Positions 1 to 9,213 of a stretch of DNA of 64,000 bases are shown piece by piece. The stretch comes from Saturnia japonica. Taxonomy: Eukaryota; Arthropoda; Insecta; Lepidoptera; Saturniidae. A model generated the notes under the pieces. That model worked only from the letters and a program-made list of their open reading frames with translations. It made no database searches and was not told where the DNA came from. The position numbers and the translations under genes were made by a program. The stretch spans positions 17,523,327-17,587,326 of the forward strand of contig CM065313.1 of assembly GCA_033032175.1 (NCBI GenBank). The letters are read 5' to 3'. The first letter of the stretch is position 1, and each line of letters opens with the position of its first letter.

Positions 1-180
1 CACAGACTAATATGGCTGACAGCGTTTACGCCTTTTTAAGGAAAGTAAACTTTTAAAATAAAGTCTTATGGTTTTCTAGTCTTACTACAGCCTAAAAAAA
101 TTAGGTAATTTTTTTTTTTGTCTAATCGGACAATAATTAATAATTTAAGACCTACTTTTAAAAAGAATCAACTATTCTAT
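1..180. repeat. Dispersed repeat, second copy at 42525-42690
   Basis: This stretch is clearly similar to 42525-42690 in the same orientation. Both run from 'AGACTAATAT' through 'AACTTTTAAAATAAAGT', 'GGTTTTCTAG' and 'GGACAATAATTAAT' to 'AATCAACTATTCTATT' or a close variant. There is no coding content. The class is unknown and the left edge may lie outside the window. Confidence 0.6.
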
Positions 181-480
181 TGTATCAGACTGGAACGCGA
201 CCATCGTAACCAGAACACCCGTCATAGAGAAACGCTTACGAGTTTGAGGGTAGCCCATGTATAACCAGTATTCAAACGAGATGGTTGGGTAGGTATATTT
301 ACCCGACTGGGACGCGACATCTATACACACAGTGATAAGCCCTTCACAATGATTCTCTTTTGGTTTGTCGCGTTTCGGATTCAGCCAGTGTATATCCAGC
401 TGCCGAGAGGTTTGCAGGCCAGCATTACATCGATCACCGGCGATGCATTGTCTCTTATTTACATTACAAATTAATTTGAT
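181..480 (-). repeat. Dispersed SINE-like repeat, 'GACCACCGAGAGAT' family, reverse copy
   Basis: The reverse complement matches 25610-25915: both share 'CCTGCAA(A/G)CCTCT', 'CCGAAACGCGACAAA' and a segment ending near 'CCAGTCGG'. Other pieces lie at 14385-14575, 16735-16805 and 20035-20185. The copy can be read through as a short open frame in reverse, but the other copies do not keep that frame, so it is treated as non-coding. The class is inferred from length and copy number; I did not find a clear A or B box. Confidence 0.55.
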
Positions 481-721
481 AAAACACTGAATGTTTTTTA
501 GCATTTTTTTATTGCTTGCGCTTGGACCTGGAACCGGCTTATGCGTTGCTGTGTTTTGGTTCGCATGGGTAGTTTTTAGTAACTACCCTCATCTGGTCAT
601 TGTCGCTGATGATATTCGACATACTACACTCACTGTATCCACTACAACGTCCCTCAATAAAACCAATTTATAATATGCATACAAAAAATGAGAAAATATT
701 AAAACATTGGAATTGCTCCAG

Positions 722-944
722 GTGAGGGCACCAATCGACCCAGCTCATTCAACGGCAATCGCCGCTGTTGAAGCGTCGACGAAATGTCTCGCTTCCGCTA
801 TCGTGGTTATCACCACCAGCGGCAAGTCCGCGCACCTGCTCAGCAAATATCGCCCGCGCTGCCCCATCATCGCGGTTACCCGCCACCCACAGACCGCGCG
901 ACAAACGCACCTCTGGCGTGGACTCCTGCCTATAGTTTACCAAG
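722..944 (+). CDS. Pyk: Pyruvate kinase, penultimate large coding exon (C-domain)
   Basis: This exon encodes part of the C-terminal regulatory domain of pyruvate kinase, the cytosolic enzyme that converts phosphoenolpyruvate and ADP to pyruvate and ATP. Recognisable stretches are '[20 protein letters not shown]', 'SGKSAH', '[12 protein letters not shown]' and '[11 protein letters not shown]'. The TTSGKS segment aligns with the phosphate loop that holds fructose-1,6-bisphosphate in animal enzymes. The start is the AG ending at 721; the frame stays open to 692, so a slightly earlier acceptor is possible. The end is AAG followed by GTGAGT at 945, leaving one base of a split codon. Joining that base to the exon at 1820 restores GAG and continues the frame exactly. 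Exons for the TIM-barrel and B domains are not seen here and must lie upstream of the window. The family call is secure. Confidence 0.95.
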
Positions 945-1819
945 GTGAGTATTAGTAATCGATACTTGACGTCGCTAAATTTTAGAATAATTGCTACTTA
1001 ACATCAGTCAACAACAGAACAATTGATATGTTACTTCGCTCAACGACAGCGTACCGTTATTTGACGTAGCTCAACGTCAGAGTAATCGACACTTACCATT
1101 TTTCAACGTCCATCGTGGTACAGGCAGGATCCTTGGATATAATTATCAAAACAAACATACTAGTAATCCACTTAGATGTTACCACCAAATGAAAATCTTC
1201 ACCAACAACTAAAACGCAGCTGCTTTTAACAGAAAGCCCCTTTGAGTGTAGTCAGCTTTGACCCCATCATCAATTACTGAGGGCGCGTTTATTTGACACG
1301 AATTTCTTCGCGCCTAATTAACGTGGCCGCCATGTCTAGGGATCGCACTGTTATAGCAAAATAGGCTATATGTATTTAGAATAGAAAGTTTCATATATAA
1401 CATATATACACAGGCCCATAGAATCAATCTAACGCAAGAGTTGTCATTTAAAAATGTATTTTACAATCCTATTATACATACAATTTATTAGTAGACAATA
1501 GTGAAACAAATACTATTTTGTGGTTGTAGTGTTATATATCAAAATAAAATAAAATATCGAAATTACTAGAGCGACCTTAATCTTTTTTTAGCATACCGAT
1601 AACGTATAAAATAAATGGAAGGTGTGATATTTTTAGACGTTGTTGTTTTGCTTACGTAATAGAACGGATAAGCTTTGAATGTGTGCGTGATAGGCGATGC
1701 ATTTCTACCTACGAACACATACTCGATGTTTTAGTAGATTCTAGACTTTTGCAGAATTTTGGAGAATAATGATTATTATTGTTTTTTTTTTATTCTTATC
1801 GTCGATATCAATAATTCAG
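945..1819 (+). other. Pyruvate kinase intron (phase 1) with a 5-unit minisatellite at its 5' end
   Basis: The intron runs from GTGAGT to TTCAG. Its first part (956-1113) is a degenerate tandem array of about five 31-32 bp units. The rest is AT-rich and I recognise nothing in it. Confidence 0.85.
956..1113. repeat. Degenerate tandem repeat, about 5 units of 31-32 bp
   Basis: Units begin near 956, 988, 1020, 1052 and 1083. They share a pattern of 'TAAT(C/T)G', a 'CTTGACGT' or 'CTTAACAT' core, then 'GCTCAACG(A/T)CAG'. The array starts 11 bases after the splice donor at 945. Units are diverged, so it is an old array. Confidence 0.7.
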
Positions 1820-1976
1820 AGCCAAAAGCCGAGGACTGGCTGAAGGATGTGGACAACCGCGTCCAGAGCGGACTGAAGTTTGGTCGCGACCGTGGCTTCA
1901 TTAAGACCGGAGATAACGTGGTCGTCGTCACCGGCTGGCGGCAGGGATCCGGCTTCACCAACACCATGCGTGTCAT
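1820..1976 (+). CDS. Pyk: Pyruvate kinase, C-terminal coding exon
   Basis: After the CAG acceptor at 1817-1819 the frame continues from the previous exon and reads through 'AEDWLKDVDNRVQ', 'GFIKTGDNVVVVTGW' and 'RQGSGFTNTMRV'. The Trp of WLKDVDNR and the Arg seven residues later sit where animal FBP-activated pyruvate kinases bind the activator, and TGWRQGSGFTNT matches the flexible activator loop. This suggests an allosterically activated enzyme; that is inference from the family. The exon can end in two ways. Read straight on, it closes ATG TAA at 1975-1980. A full consensus donor GTAAGT at 1977-1982 overlaps that stop; used as a splice site it joins to 2750 and gives a slightly longer C-terminus. 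Confidence 0.95.
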
Positions 1977-2749
1977 GTAAGTACTCCGTTTAGTGCGTAG
2001 TGATCAGCCAATGTTATATCACAGAATAGGTATGTTAAATCCAGCTCATGTAAGGGAACCAATTTCATATAAAAAATAACGTTGTACTACTATTATAATT
2101 CCGAGTCTGAACACTGCAGAGGTACTGTAATTGATGAAATATACTATAGTATTATAATACGTAAAAATACTTTATTTCATTTGGATATATCAAAGTATTT
2201 ATAAAATACTTTTTTTATCGTTATAGGTTTAGTTAGTCTTGTGGTCACAATCTCACTTGATTTCAATTGGCGATGTGGTCCACGATGGTAGAACGCTAAG
2301 CCTAGTGGAAGACTGGGTCTCAAGTGCAGCTGCCGGAACACCAGCACTTGAGGGTTGTAGCTAGCCAGACATACATTAGAAAAAGCCCTACCTCCATGCT
2401 ATGGTTACATCACGATGTTTTCCATCACCGAAAGAAAGTTCACTCATTGCAGGGATTTGAAAAGATGCAAGAAGTATAGTTTTTATGAAGTAAACATACT
2501 GTCTTTTTTATCTTTAATATAAATAAAATAAATAGTTTATTCTGAAATATCAGACGAAAAAGTGTGTTGTCAATCCTAAGTCGAGAAAAACTGCTGTGTA
2601 TTTTTTCTTTTCTTTTTACACTTTTTTCGAACTTCCCATGGATGACGAAGTTAACATAAAATATGTACATATTATTTTCTAGATTGATTTACTATTTAAA
2701 TTGAATGTACTTAATTAGAAATATAAATTTAATTAACATTTCTTTGCAG
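1977..2749 (+). other. Last pyruvate kinase intron, containing a reverse SINE
   Basis: The intron runs from GTAAGT to a good pyrimidine-rich acceptor, 'AACATTTCTTTGCAG', ending at 2749. It contains a minus-strand SINE at 2216-2470; the remainder is AT-rich with nothing recognised. Confidence 0.75.
2216..2470 (-). repeat. tRNA-derived SINE, 'TGGCTCAGTTGG' family, reverse copy
   Basis: The reverse complement aligns with 19652-19940 and with 39062-39345 (same strand as this copy). Shared landmarks on the plus strand are 'GTGGTC(A/C)', 'GATGTGGTCCA', 'CTCAAGT(G/T)CAGCTGC', 'GTAGCTAGCCAG', 'CATGCTAT' and 'CATTGCAGGGATT'. The last is the remnant of the tRNA-like B box. The A box end is not preserved. 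Confidence 0.75.
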
Positions 2750-2762
2750 ACAAGTGGAGTAA
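2750..2762 (+). CDS. Pyk: Pyruvate kinase, micro-exon carrying the final codons and stop
   Basis: Splicing from 1976 to 2750 completes an ATA codon and adds only Ile-Gln-Val-Glu before TAA at 2760-2762. The acceptor is strong and the donor is perfect. The resulting end (Met-Arg-Val-Ile-Gln-Val-Glu) resembles the short hydrophobic end of animal pyruvate kinases after the TNTMRV motif. No transcript evidence is available here, so this rests on splice-site quality and family resemblance. Confidence 0.7.
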
Positions 2763-3012
2763 AACACTTTCGCCGTGTGAGCTTCGAAGATGAACAAATA
2801 ATCACATTTTTTTCTAAGTATTATTAGTACGTTATAATGTGAAAAATGAGACTAATTGTAACATCATACGATAAATCGTAAATTCCAATAACACTAACAA
2901 TCACACAATAATATTTTATATGTTTCTTGAAGTATTTGGAACAGTTTAGTTACATGTTTTTGTATTAACAATGTATTCCATAGAATGAGAATTTTCATAT
3001 GTTGATATTAAA
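2763..3012 (+). other. Probable 3' UTR of pyruvate kinase
   Basis: This is AT-rich, non-coding sequence after the stop. The best polyadenylation hexamer I see is the variant ATTAAA at 3007-3012; no nearby AATAAA is obvious. The extent is uncertain. Confidence 0.4.
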
Positions 3013-3215
3013 AACCTTCAATTAGTCTCATAGTTCATGTAACAGTGATATATGTATAGAAGGAATGTATCTCGAAATTCATTTAGTCCTAGACGTGCAT
3101 ATTTATTTTGTGTAATTTATAAAATATACCATAAATGCTTGTTGCATAATGCAATTATAAAAGTTTTCAAATGTGTTTTTTTCTATGTCACGATTTTTAG
3201 AAACCTATACATACA

Positions 3216-3665
3216 TAAATCACGCCTCTTTCCCAATGGGGTAGGTAGAGACTACGTTCTTCCACTTGCTATGATCATGGCATACATCTTTCGCTTCTTC
3301 AATATTCATCAGTCTTTCAAACACGCTCGTCGGTCTAGAGTACTCTTGACCTGACCTTGCTTCAGAACGTCCCCGATTTAATCGTGGAACATTCGTCTAA
3401 GCCTTCCTCATCCAACATTCACATTCTATGTATAAGTTTATCTAATCATTCTTCTTTCATTCATCCTCTCTATGTGCCCAAACCATATAGGCATCCTTCA
3501 TCCCTTTCTCTATCCGTGTGACTGGAGTATCTTCTTTCAAACTACAAAGTTCTCTAATCACACTACCACTTATTCTGTCACTCGATTTCACTGCTAACAT
3601 ATTCCGTAACGCTCTCATTTCTAGAAACCTATTTATTTCATAAAACCAACAAAGTGCTCTAGAAC
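3216..3665 (-). pseudogene. 3' end of an RTE-clade LINE (reverse transcriptase C-terminus), degraded
   Basis: Read on the minus strand this encodes pieces typical of the end of RTE-clade ORF2. Examples are 'MRALRNMLAVKSSDRISGS', 'IRELCSLKEDTPVTRIEKG', 'AYMVWAHR' and later 'MNIEEAKDVCHDHSKWKN' followed by 'YPIGKEA', with frameshifts and stops between them. The plus-strand left edge 'TAAATCACGCCTCTTTCC' is the element's 3' terminus. In RTE elements the RT protein copies its own RNA into new sites; this copy is 5'-truncated and dead. A further 3' scrap of a similar element is at 63035-63080. Confidence 0.75.
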
Positions 3666-3775
3666 CTTCCTGTCGCGTACGCTAAGGTTGTGGAATGGGT
3701 TGCGCCAGTACAGTTTTCCGATCGAGTATTTCAAAAAGGTTGATGGTCCCTTGCTGATGGTTTTCAATGATCGGC
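3665..3775 (+). pseudogene. Fragment of a LINE ORF2 C-terminus
   Basis: The plus strand reads 'LWNGLRQYSFPIEYFKKV'. This fits the pattern near the end of ORF2 in Jockey/CR1-like LINEs (Leu-Trp-Asn, then Leu, Phe-Pro, Tyr and Phe-Lys), also seen here at 18490, 29520 and 38590. The fragment is short, so homology is plausible but not secure. Confidence 0.4.
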
Positions 3776-4560
3776 AACTGTTCATATGCTGCGGAAACCA
3801 TTATCATCAGATGGCATTAAAAAAGTTTTGTACTATAAAAATAACAAGATTTCTGAAAGATATGACTAGACAATTGAAATCTTAATTTTATCTTGAAGTC
3901 TTTATGACTTAATTAAAGTTTGAACAGTTAAAGTAATAAGAAGGAATACACACACTACCCACACACTATTGACTGACAGTACCAACCTCTCGGAAATTGG
4001 GTTAGTGTACCATCTAAACGCCAACACTTAAGAATAGTGTTACAGACCTCAACAGAACATAAGTTTTTATTTATTAATAAGCAGTAGTTTTTTTCTTGCT
4101 ACCTCGTTCCGGACACATTCCACCATAATATGATAAGCATCCTCTATATAATCGCATTCAGTAAACCGAGGTGACTATATTTTTTTCATTATGTAGGCAA
4201 ATTTATTAAGTGAAATGTGTCCACAATGAAGTCTCAAAACTGTAACTGTTTCAGCCCTCGTCCAATCAGCTTTATCGATCCAGGGAACTTGAGGGGAATG
4301 AGGTTAAATTGTTCTATATTAAATGCCTTTACTGAGACCTCTCCTTGAAGTATTCCTTCCACAAATCCATACAGCGCCTTTTTACGATATATAATACCTT
4401 GAAATAAAACTTTTAAATTTTAGTTCTATGTATATAAACTAGATGGCGCTAGTTGTAATATTCTTCGTATTCGTTGGACTTCAAAAAATTCTTTTCGATA
4501 AATCACAGTGACATAACGCTGGCAAAAAAAAATCTATATTATTTAGGTATGTTAATGTTA
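3776..4560. other. Non-coding stretch, nothing recognised
   Basis: AT-rich sequence without a convincing gene, splice-bounded exon or repeat edge. Confidence 0.5.
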
Positions 4561-4636
4561 TGTTATTTTTTTCCAAATTTCCTGGTGAACATCAGCATGA
4601 AGGACACTGTACTGTATATGAATATGCTCTTAAAAC

Positions 4637-5270
4637 ATTTTTGTCTGTCTGTCTGTCCAGTTATATGTCCGGATTTAACTCAAACGCTTTACAGATTCCC
4701 TGTGCTTGTAAAGCAAATCAGAGTAAGTACAAAAAAATATTTTTAAGCCTCGGACTAGCAAAGTGCCCGTGACTCCGCACGCGTTTCTTATTACGCAGTA
4801 ATTATTTTCATCCCGTAATTTTATATTTACATAAATCACTGACAATTCATACAGCCTATCAGTTGAGGAATGGTATTCACTTCCCGTGTACAATTCTCAT
4901 CAAAATTGGTTTAGAATTATCAAAATTGTTTTTTTTTTTAATGTTTCTGAAATTATTGTTGACTATTCTTCTAGACTAACAATTATGAAATCACGTATGC
5001 ATCCCGTATGTATACATATTTATGACAATCCTTATAGCCTATCAATTTTGGAAGGACTTACACTTCCCGTTTACAAAATTTCATCAAAATGGTCAAGAAT
5101 TAAGGAATTTGTTTTTCTTTTTTTGTGTTTTTACGGCTGAAATTTCTTATAACCTATCAATAGACCAATGAATGACTTAAGCGTCTCGTGTAAAAATTTT
5201 CATAAAAAAAATCGGTCAAGCCGTTTTTGAGTTCAACCCAGATATACAAACAGACAGACAAATTTTTTTT
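4637..5270. repeat. Helitron/Lep1-like repeat fragments with three internal related blocks
   Basis: Markers are a reverse end 'GTCTGTCTGTCTGTCC' near 4642, 'ACTAGCAAAGTGCCCGTG' near 4754, and a forward tail 'AAACAGACAGACAAATTTTT' near 5248. Inside, three related blocks start near 4853, 5035 and 5149, each with '(A/C)CCTATCA' followed by 'CTTCCCGT' or 'GTCTCGTG' and 'CATCAAAAT' or similar. Such ends are common in moth genomes. Boundaries are approximate. Confidence 0.5.
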
Positions 5271-5521
5271 TATTGGCATATTCGTGTTCGATATAGTTCA
5301 TATAGTATGTCTATCGGGAAATTATTGAAAAATATTAAATGTACAGACAGAACTACAGATTTATTCATATAGATTTCCCTACCTCCCTTATGCTCTTCTC
5401 CGTCATTTTCAAACTATTTCCCTAAAATTCTAAGCATTCTCAATTTTCAATAATCATTATCCCTATTATTCAGTTTCACTTTTGATTCGTAATACATTAA
5501 TACATTTAAGTAAGTATTTAA

Positions 5522-6792
5522 TAGGTCTTTACCTATGAAATTGCCGTTCTGCAGTACTGGCCATTTCAAATCAAAATAATTTTTGTTTGGCTAAGAATTC
5601 TAATTTCAAATTAATTTTATTTTAAAAACGGAATTCTTTTTCCAAAAGTAGTCATTTGTTTATTGATTAGTGTTACATTTTAATCGCATTTCAACCTTTT
5701 TTGTCATCATGGATACGTTAAAAATTCGAGTAATTATGGAATATGAGTACCATCGTGGCAGCAGCGCGGCACAAGCGAAACGCAACATCAACGACGTTTA
5801 CGGAGCTAACACTACAAACCAACACACCACCTGTTATTAGTTTGCTCGCTTCCGTTCTGGGAATTTCGACCTGAAAAATGAACCTCGCCGTCGTCCGAAG
5901 ACTTTGGTCGACAATAACGAATTAAAGACGATTGTGGAAGCTGATGATACACAATCTACTTCTGAATTAGCAGCAGCTTTCGACGTTAGCGTCAAAACAA
6001 TATTGGTCCATTTGCGTCAAATTGGCAAGGTAAAAAAGTTTGACAAATGGGTGCCCCACGAACTCAATGATCGCCAGCGCGAAGTACGCGTCAAGACGTG
6101 CCTTGCACTGCTCAACAGACACACAAATGAAGGAATTTTGAACCGCATTGTTACCTGCAATGAAAAATGGATTCTGTTTGATAACCGCAAGCGCTCAGCA
6201 AGTTGGTTGGATCCTGGTTCAGCACCTAAACGAAAACTTACCCCTAGAAAAGTGATGGACACTGTTTGGTGGTCTAGCGCCGGTGTGATTCATCACAGCT
6301 TCTTACCAAACGGGGTGAGCATTACTGCAGATGTGCACTGTGAAGAACTGAACACAATGATGGAGAAGCTGGCACATCTCCAACCAGTATTGGTCAATTG
6401 CTCGTCTCCGCTGCTCCTGCACGACAACGCGCGACCTCATACTGCACAGCAGACGATCTCCAAGTTGCAAGAACTGGGGTTGGAAGTTCTCCGTCATCCG
6501 CCCTACTCACCAGACCTTGCGCCTACAGACTAATACTTTTTCCAGAATTTGGATAACTCCTTGGCAGGAAAAAAATTCAATACCCGAGAGGCAGTACAAA
6601 ATGCCTTTGAAGAATTTGTTGCCTCCCGTCCAGCTGATTTCTTTAAGAAGGGCATCAATGAACTGCCACTGCGCTGGCAAAGATGCATTGATTGCATGGG
6701 TGATTACTTCGATTAATACAAATAAAAAATACATGAAAAAAATTCGTTTAAATTTTTTCATACAAAACGGCAATTTCATAGGTAAAAACCTA
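5522..6792 (+). mobile_element. mariner element A (DD34D), nearly full length, inactive
   Basis: A 5' inverted end at 5522 ('TAGGTCTTTACCTATGAAAT') matches the reverse complement of the 3' end at about 6764-6792 with few differences, giving roughly 28-30 bp terminal inverted repeats. The transposase remnant lies inside. The element abuts element B through the 15 bp junction 'CCTAATATTAGGTCC' around 6789-6803. It is close in sequence to element C. Confidence 0.9.
5709..6716 (+). pseudogene. mariner transposase pseudogene (element A)
   Basis: The reading frame from ATG at 5709 encodes a mariner-family transposase of the usual size (about 335 codons; the family is about 345). It contains an N-terminal helix-turn-helix region ('TSELAAAFDVSVKTILVHLR' near 5960), then 'WVPHELN', 'GVIHHSFLP', 'HDNARPHTA' and 'YSPDLAPTD'. 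The spacing between the second and third Asp is 34 residues, the mariner signature. It is broken by stops at 5838-5840 (TAG) and 6531-6533 (TAA), and relative to element C has lost four codons near 6227. The first catalytic Asp is changed to Asn (TCNEKW near 6157). It would bind its own ends and cut and paste the element if intact; it cannot do so now. Confidence 0.95.
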
Positions 6793-6796
6793 ATAT

Positions 6797-8022
6797 TAGG
6801 TCCTTACATATGTAATTGGTGTTTTGTTGAACTGGTTACTTTGATCTCAAATATCTGGCGTCTGGTTAGAAATTCCAAATTCAAATTTATTCCAAATTTA
6901 GGCTTGTGTATTTGTGTTTCGAATTTAATGATTCATTTGTTTTCGCACCATTTTATTTTTCTTTGACATCGTTCTTTTCACAAAATAGAAAATTTAAAAT
7001 ATCGCCTTATTTACGAAGTATTAATATATTAAGTATTTATAAGTTCCATTGTGGCATCAGCGCTGCAGAATCAGCTCGAAGGATTAATGATGTATATGGG
7101 AAAGCTACTGTAAAAGAAAACACGGTACGTTTTCGTTCTGCAAATTTTGACCTACGAAACAAACCCCGTGAACGGCCAGAGACCCTAGTTGAAAATGAGG
7201 AATCAAAGGTGATCGTTTAAGCGGATTATTCGCAAACCATATCAGAGTTAGCGGCAGGCTTCGGGTGTGAGTGATAAAAAAAAATTACTAACTTGACTTG
7301 AATTACCGCATGAATTGACTGAAGCACACCAACAAACACCTATTGAGTTCTGCATTACATTACTCAACCGTCACAATAACGAGGGAATTTTGAATCGTAT
7401 TGTTACTTGTGACGAAAAATGCTCATCACAGTGGTTGATCCCAGGAGAACCGGCCAAATCCTGTCCCAAGCGAAAGTCGTCTCAGAAAAAGGTACTGGTG
7501 AGTGTTTGGTGGACCAGTGCTGGTGTCATACACTACAGCTTAGTAAAATCTGTCCAGACGATAATGGCAGATCTGTATTGTCAACAATTGCAAACCATGA
7601 TGAAAAAGCTAGCCGTTAAACAACAGAGATTGGTCAATATCTCAAGTCCACTGCTGCTTCAGAACAACGCTAGACCCCATACTTTACGACCAACGGTCGC
7701 TAAATTAAAGGAACTGCGGTTGGAATGCTTCCGAAACCCCGGACATTGCTCCAACAGATTACCACTTTATTCGGAATTTAGACAATTTCTTGCAAGGAAA
7801 ATAAATTCAATTCCGATGAGGCTGTCCAAACCGGCTTCAAAGATTTTATAGGTTCTTGCTCCCACAATTCTTTCAGCAATGGAATCAATGAACTACCTTT
7901 AAAATGGCGAAAGTGCATAGATAATAATGGTTTATACTTCGATTGATTAAATGTATAATTTCGTAATATTTTTTTCATTTTACTTTTACCATATAAAACG
8001 CTAATTTCATATGAAAGGACCT
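6797..8022 (+). mobile_element. mariner element B, inactive
   Basis: The 5' end 'TAGGTCCTTACATATG' at 6797 and the 3' end 'TTCATATGAAAGGACCTA' near 8006-8023 are imperfect inverted repeats related to those of element A. Four bases separate its left TA from the TA ending A. The body is closest to element D rather than to A. Confidence 0.85.
6985..7946 (+). pseudogene. mariner transposase pseudogene (element B)
   Basis: This is a second mariner subfamily, alignable with A throughout. The start codon is lost (ATA at 6985, where element D has ATG). Recognisable pieces are 'GISAAESARRINDVYGKA', 'LRNKPRERPETLVENEESK', 'LNRHNNEGILNRIVTCDEK', 'VLVSVWWTSAGVIHYSL' and 'NNARPHT'. There are stops and frameshifts near 7218, 7275 and 7740. 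The first catalytic Asp is kept (TCDEK), but the second is Asn (QNNARPH), and the region around the third is deleted or shifted. The frame would end at TGA 7944-7946. Confidence 0.9.
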
Positions 8023-8208
8023 AATATTTAGTACGATTATTTATATTATATACAATCTCATATCTCATATTGTTTCGTCCTTCCTCGCCTTCATTCGTCA
8101 TTTTCTCCCAGTAATTTGAAATTTCCTATTTCTTATGTAACGTACTGTCTTGTGTAGTCAGTTTTCCTATTTAAATGGTGTGAAAACACTATTTCTTCTG
8201 CCTTCTGC
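8023..8208. other. Spacer between mariner B and truncated mariner C
   Basis: About 186 bases of AT-rich sequence unrelated to the start of element A. It replaces the missing 5' part of element C. Confidence 0.5.
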
Positions 8209-9142
8209 CATCAACGACATTTACGGAGCTAACACTACAAACCAACGCACCACCTGTTATTGGTTTGCTCGCGACCTGAAAATGAACCTCGCGGTCGTCC
8301 GAAGACTTTGGTCGACAATTACGAATCAAAGGCGATTGTGGAAGCTGATGATACACAATCTACGGCTGAATTAGCAGCAGCTTTCGACGTTAGTGTCAAA
8401 ACAATATTGGTCCATTTGCGTCAAATTGGCAAGGTAAAAAAGCTTGACAAATGGGTGCCCCACGAACTCAATGATCGCCAGCGCGAAGTACGCGTCGAGA
8501 CGTGCCTTGCACTGCTCAACAGAAACACAAATGAAGGAATTTTGAACCGCATTGTTACCTGCGATGAAAAATGGATTCTGTTTGATAACCGCAAGCGCTC
8601 AGCAAGTTGGTTGGATCCTGGTTCAGCACTTAAACAATGCCTCAAACGAAAACTTACCCCTAGAAAAGTGATGGTCACTGTTTGGTGGTCTAGCGCCGGT
8701 GTGATTCATCACAGCTTCTTACCAAACGGGGTGAGCATTACTGCAGATGTGTACTGTGAAGAACTGAACACAATGATGGAGAAGCTGGCACATCTCCAAC
8801 CAGCATTGGTCAATCGCTCGTCTCCGCTGCTCCTGCAAGGCAACGCGCGACCTCATACTGCACAGCAGACGGTCTCCAAGTTGAAAGAACTGGGGTTAGA
8901 AGTTCTCCGTCATCCGCCCTACTCACCAGACCTTGCGCCTACAGACTACTACTTTTTTCAGAATTTGGATAACTTCTTGGCGGGAAAAGAAATTCAATAC
9001 CCGAGAGGCAGTACAAAATACCTTTGTAGAATTTGTTGCCTCCCGTCCAGCTGATTTCTTTAAGATGGGCATCAATAAACTGCCACTGCGCTGGCAAAGA
9101 TGCATTGATTGCATGGGTGATTACTTCGATTATTACAAATAA
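8209..9142 (+). pseudogene. mariner transposase pseudogene (element C)
   Basis: This aligns almost base for base with the element A transposase. It keeps the first catalytic Asp (TCDEKW near 8560) and the third (APTDYYFF near 8944), and has the four codons A lost. The second catalytic Asp is Gly (LLQGNARPH near 8836). It lacks the N-terminus. An 18-base deletion and a one-base loss lie near 8270, and there is a one-base insertion near 8985. The normal stop is mutated from TAA to TAT, so the frame would extend to TAA at 9140. Confidence 0.93.
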
Positions 9143-9209
9143 AAAATACATGAAAAAAATTCGTTTAAAATTTTTCATACAAAACGGCAATTTCATAGGT
9201 AAAGACCTA
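8209..9209 (+). mobile_element. mariner element C, 5'-truncated, same subfamily as A
   Basis: Similarity to element A starts abruptly at 'CATCAACGACATTTACGGAG' (A: 5788) and continues to a 3' inverted repeat ending near 9209. The 5' inverted repeat and the start of the transposase are missing. It joins element D through the same 15 bp junction seen between A and B. Confidence 0.9.
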
Positions 9210-9213
9210 ATAT

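Noticed and set aside
491..673. Hydrophobic open frame upstream of the pyruvate kinase exon
   Set aside because: It has no pyruvate kinase motif and no splice sites in register; it is probably chance.
749..943. Open frame on the minus strand over the pyruvate kinase exon
   Set aside because: It is the antisense shadow of a well-supported coding exon.
956..1113. Regular spacing that might suggest a CRISPR-like array
   Set aside because: Units are contiguous and diverged with no separate spacers, and the host is a eukaryote.
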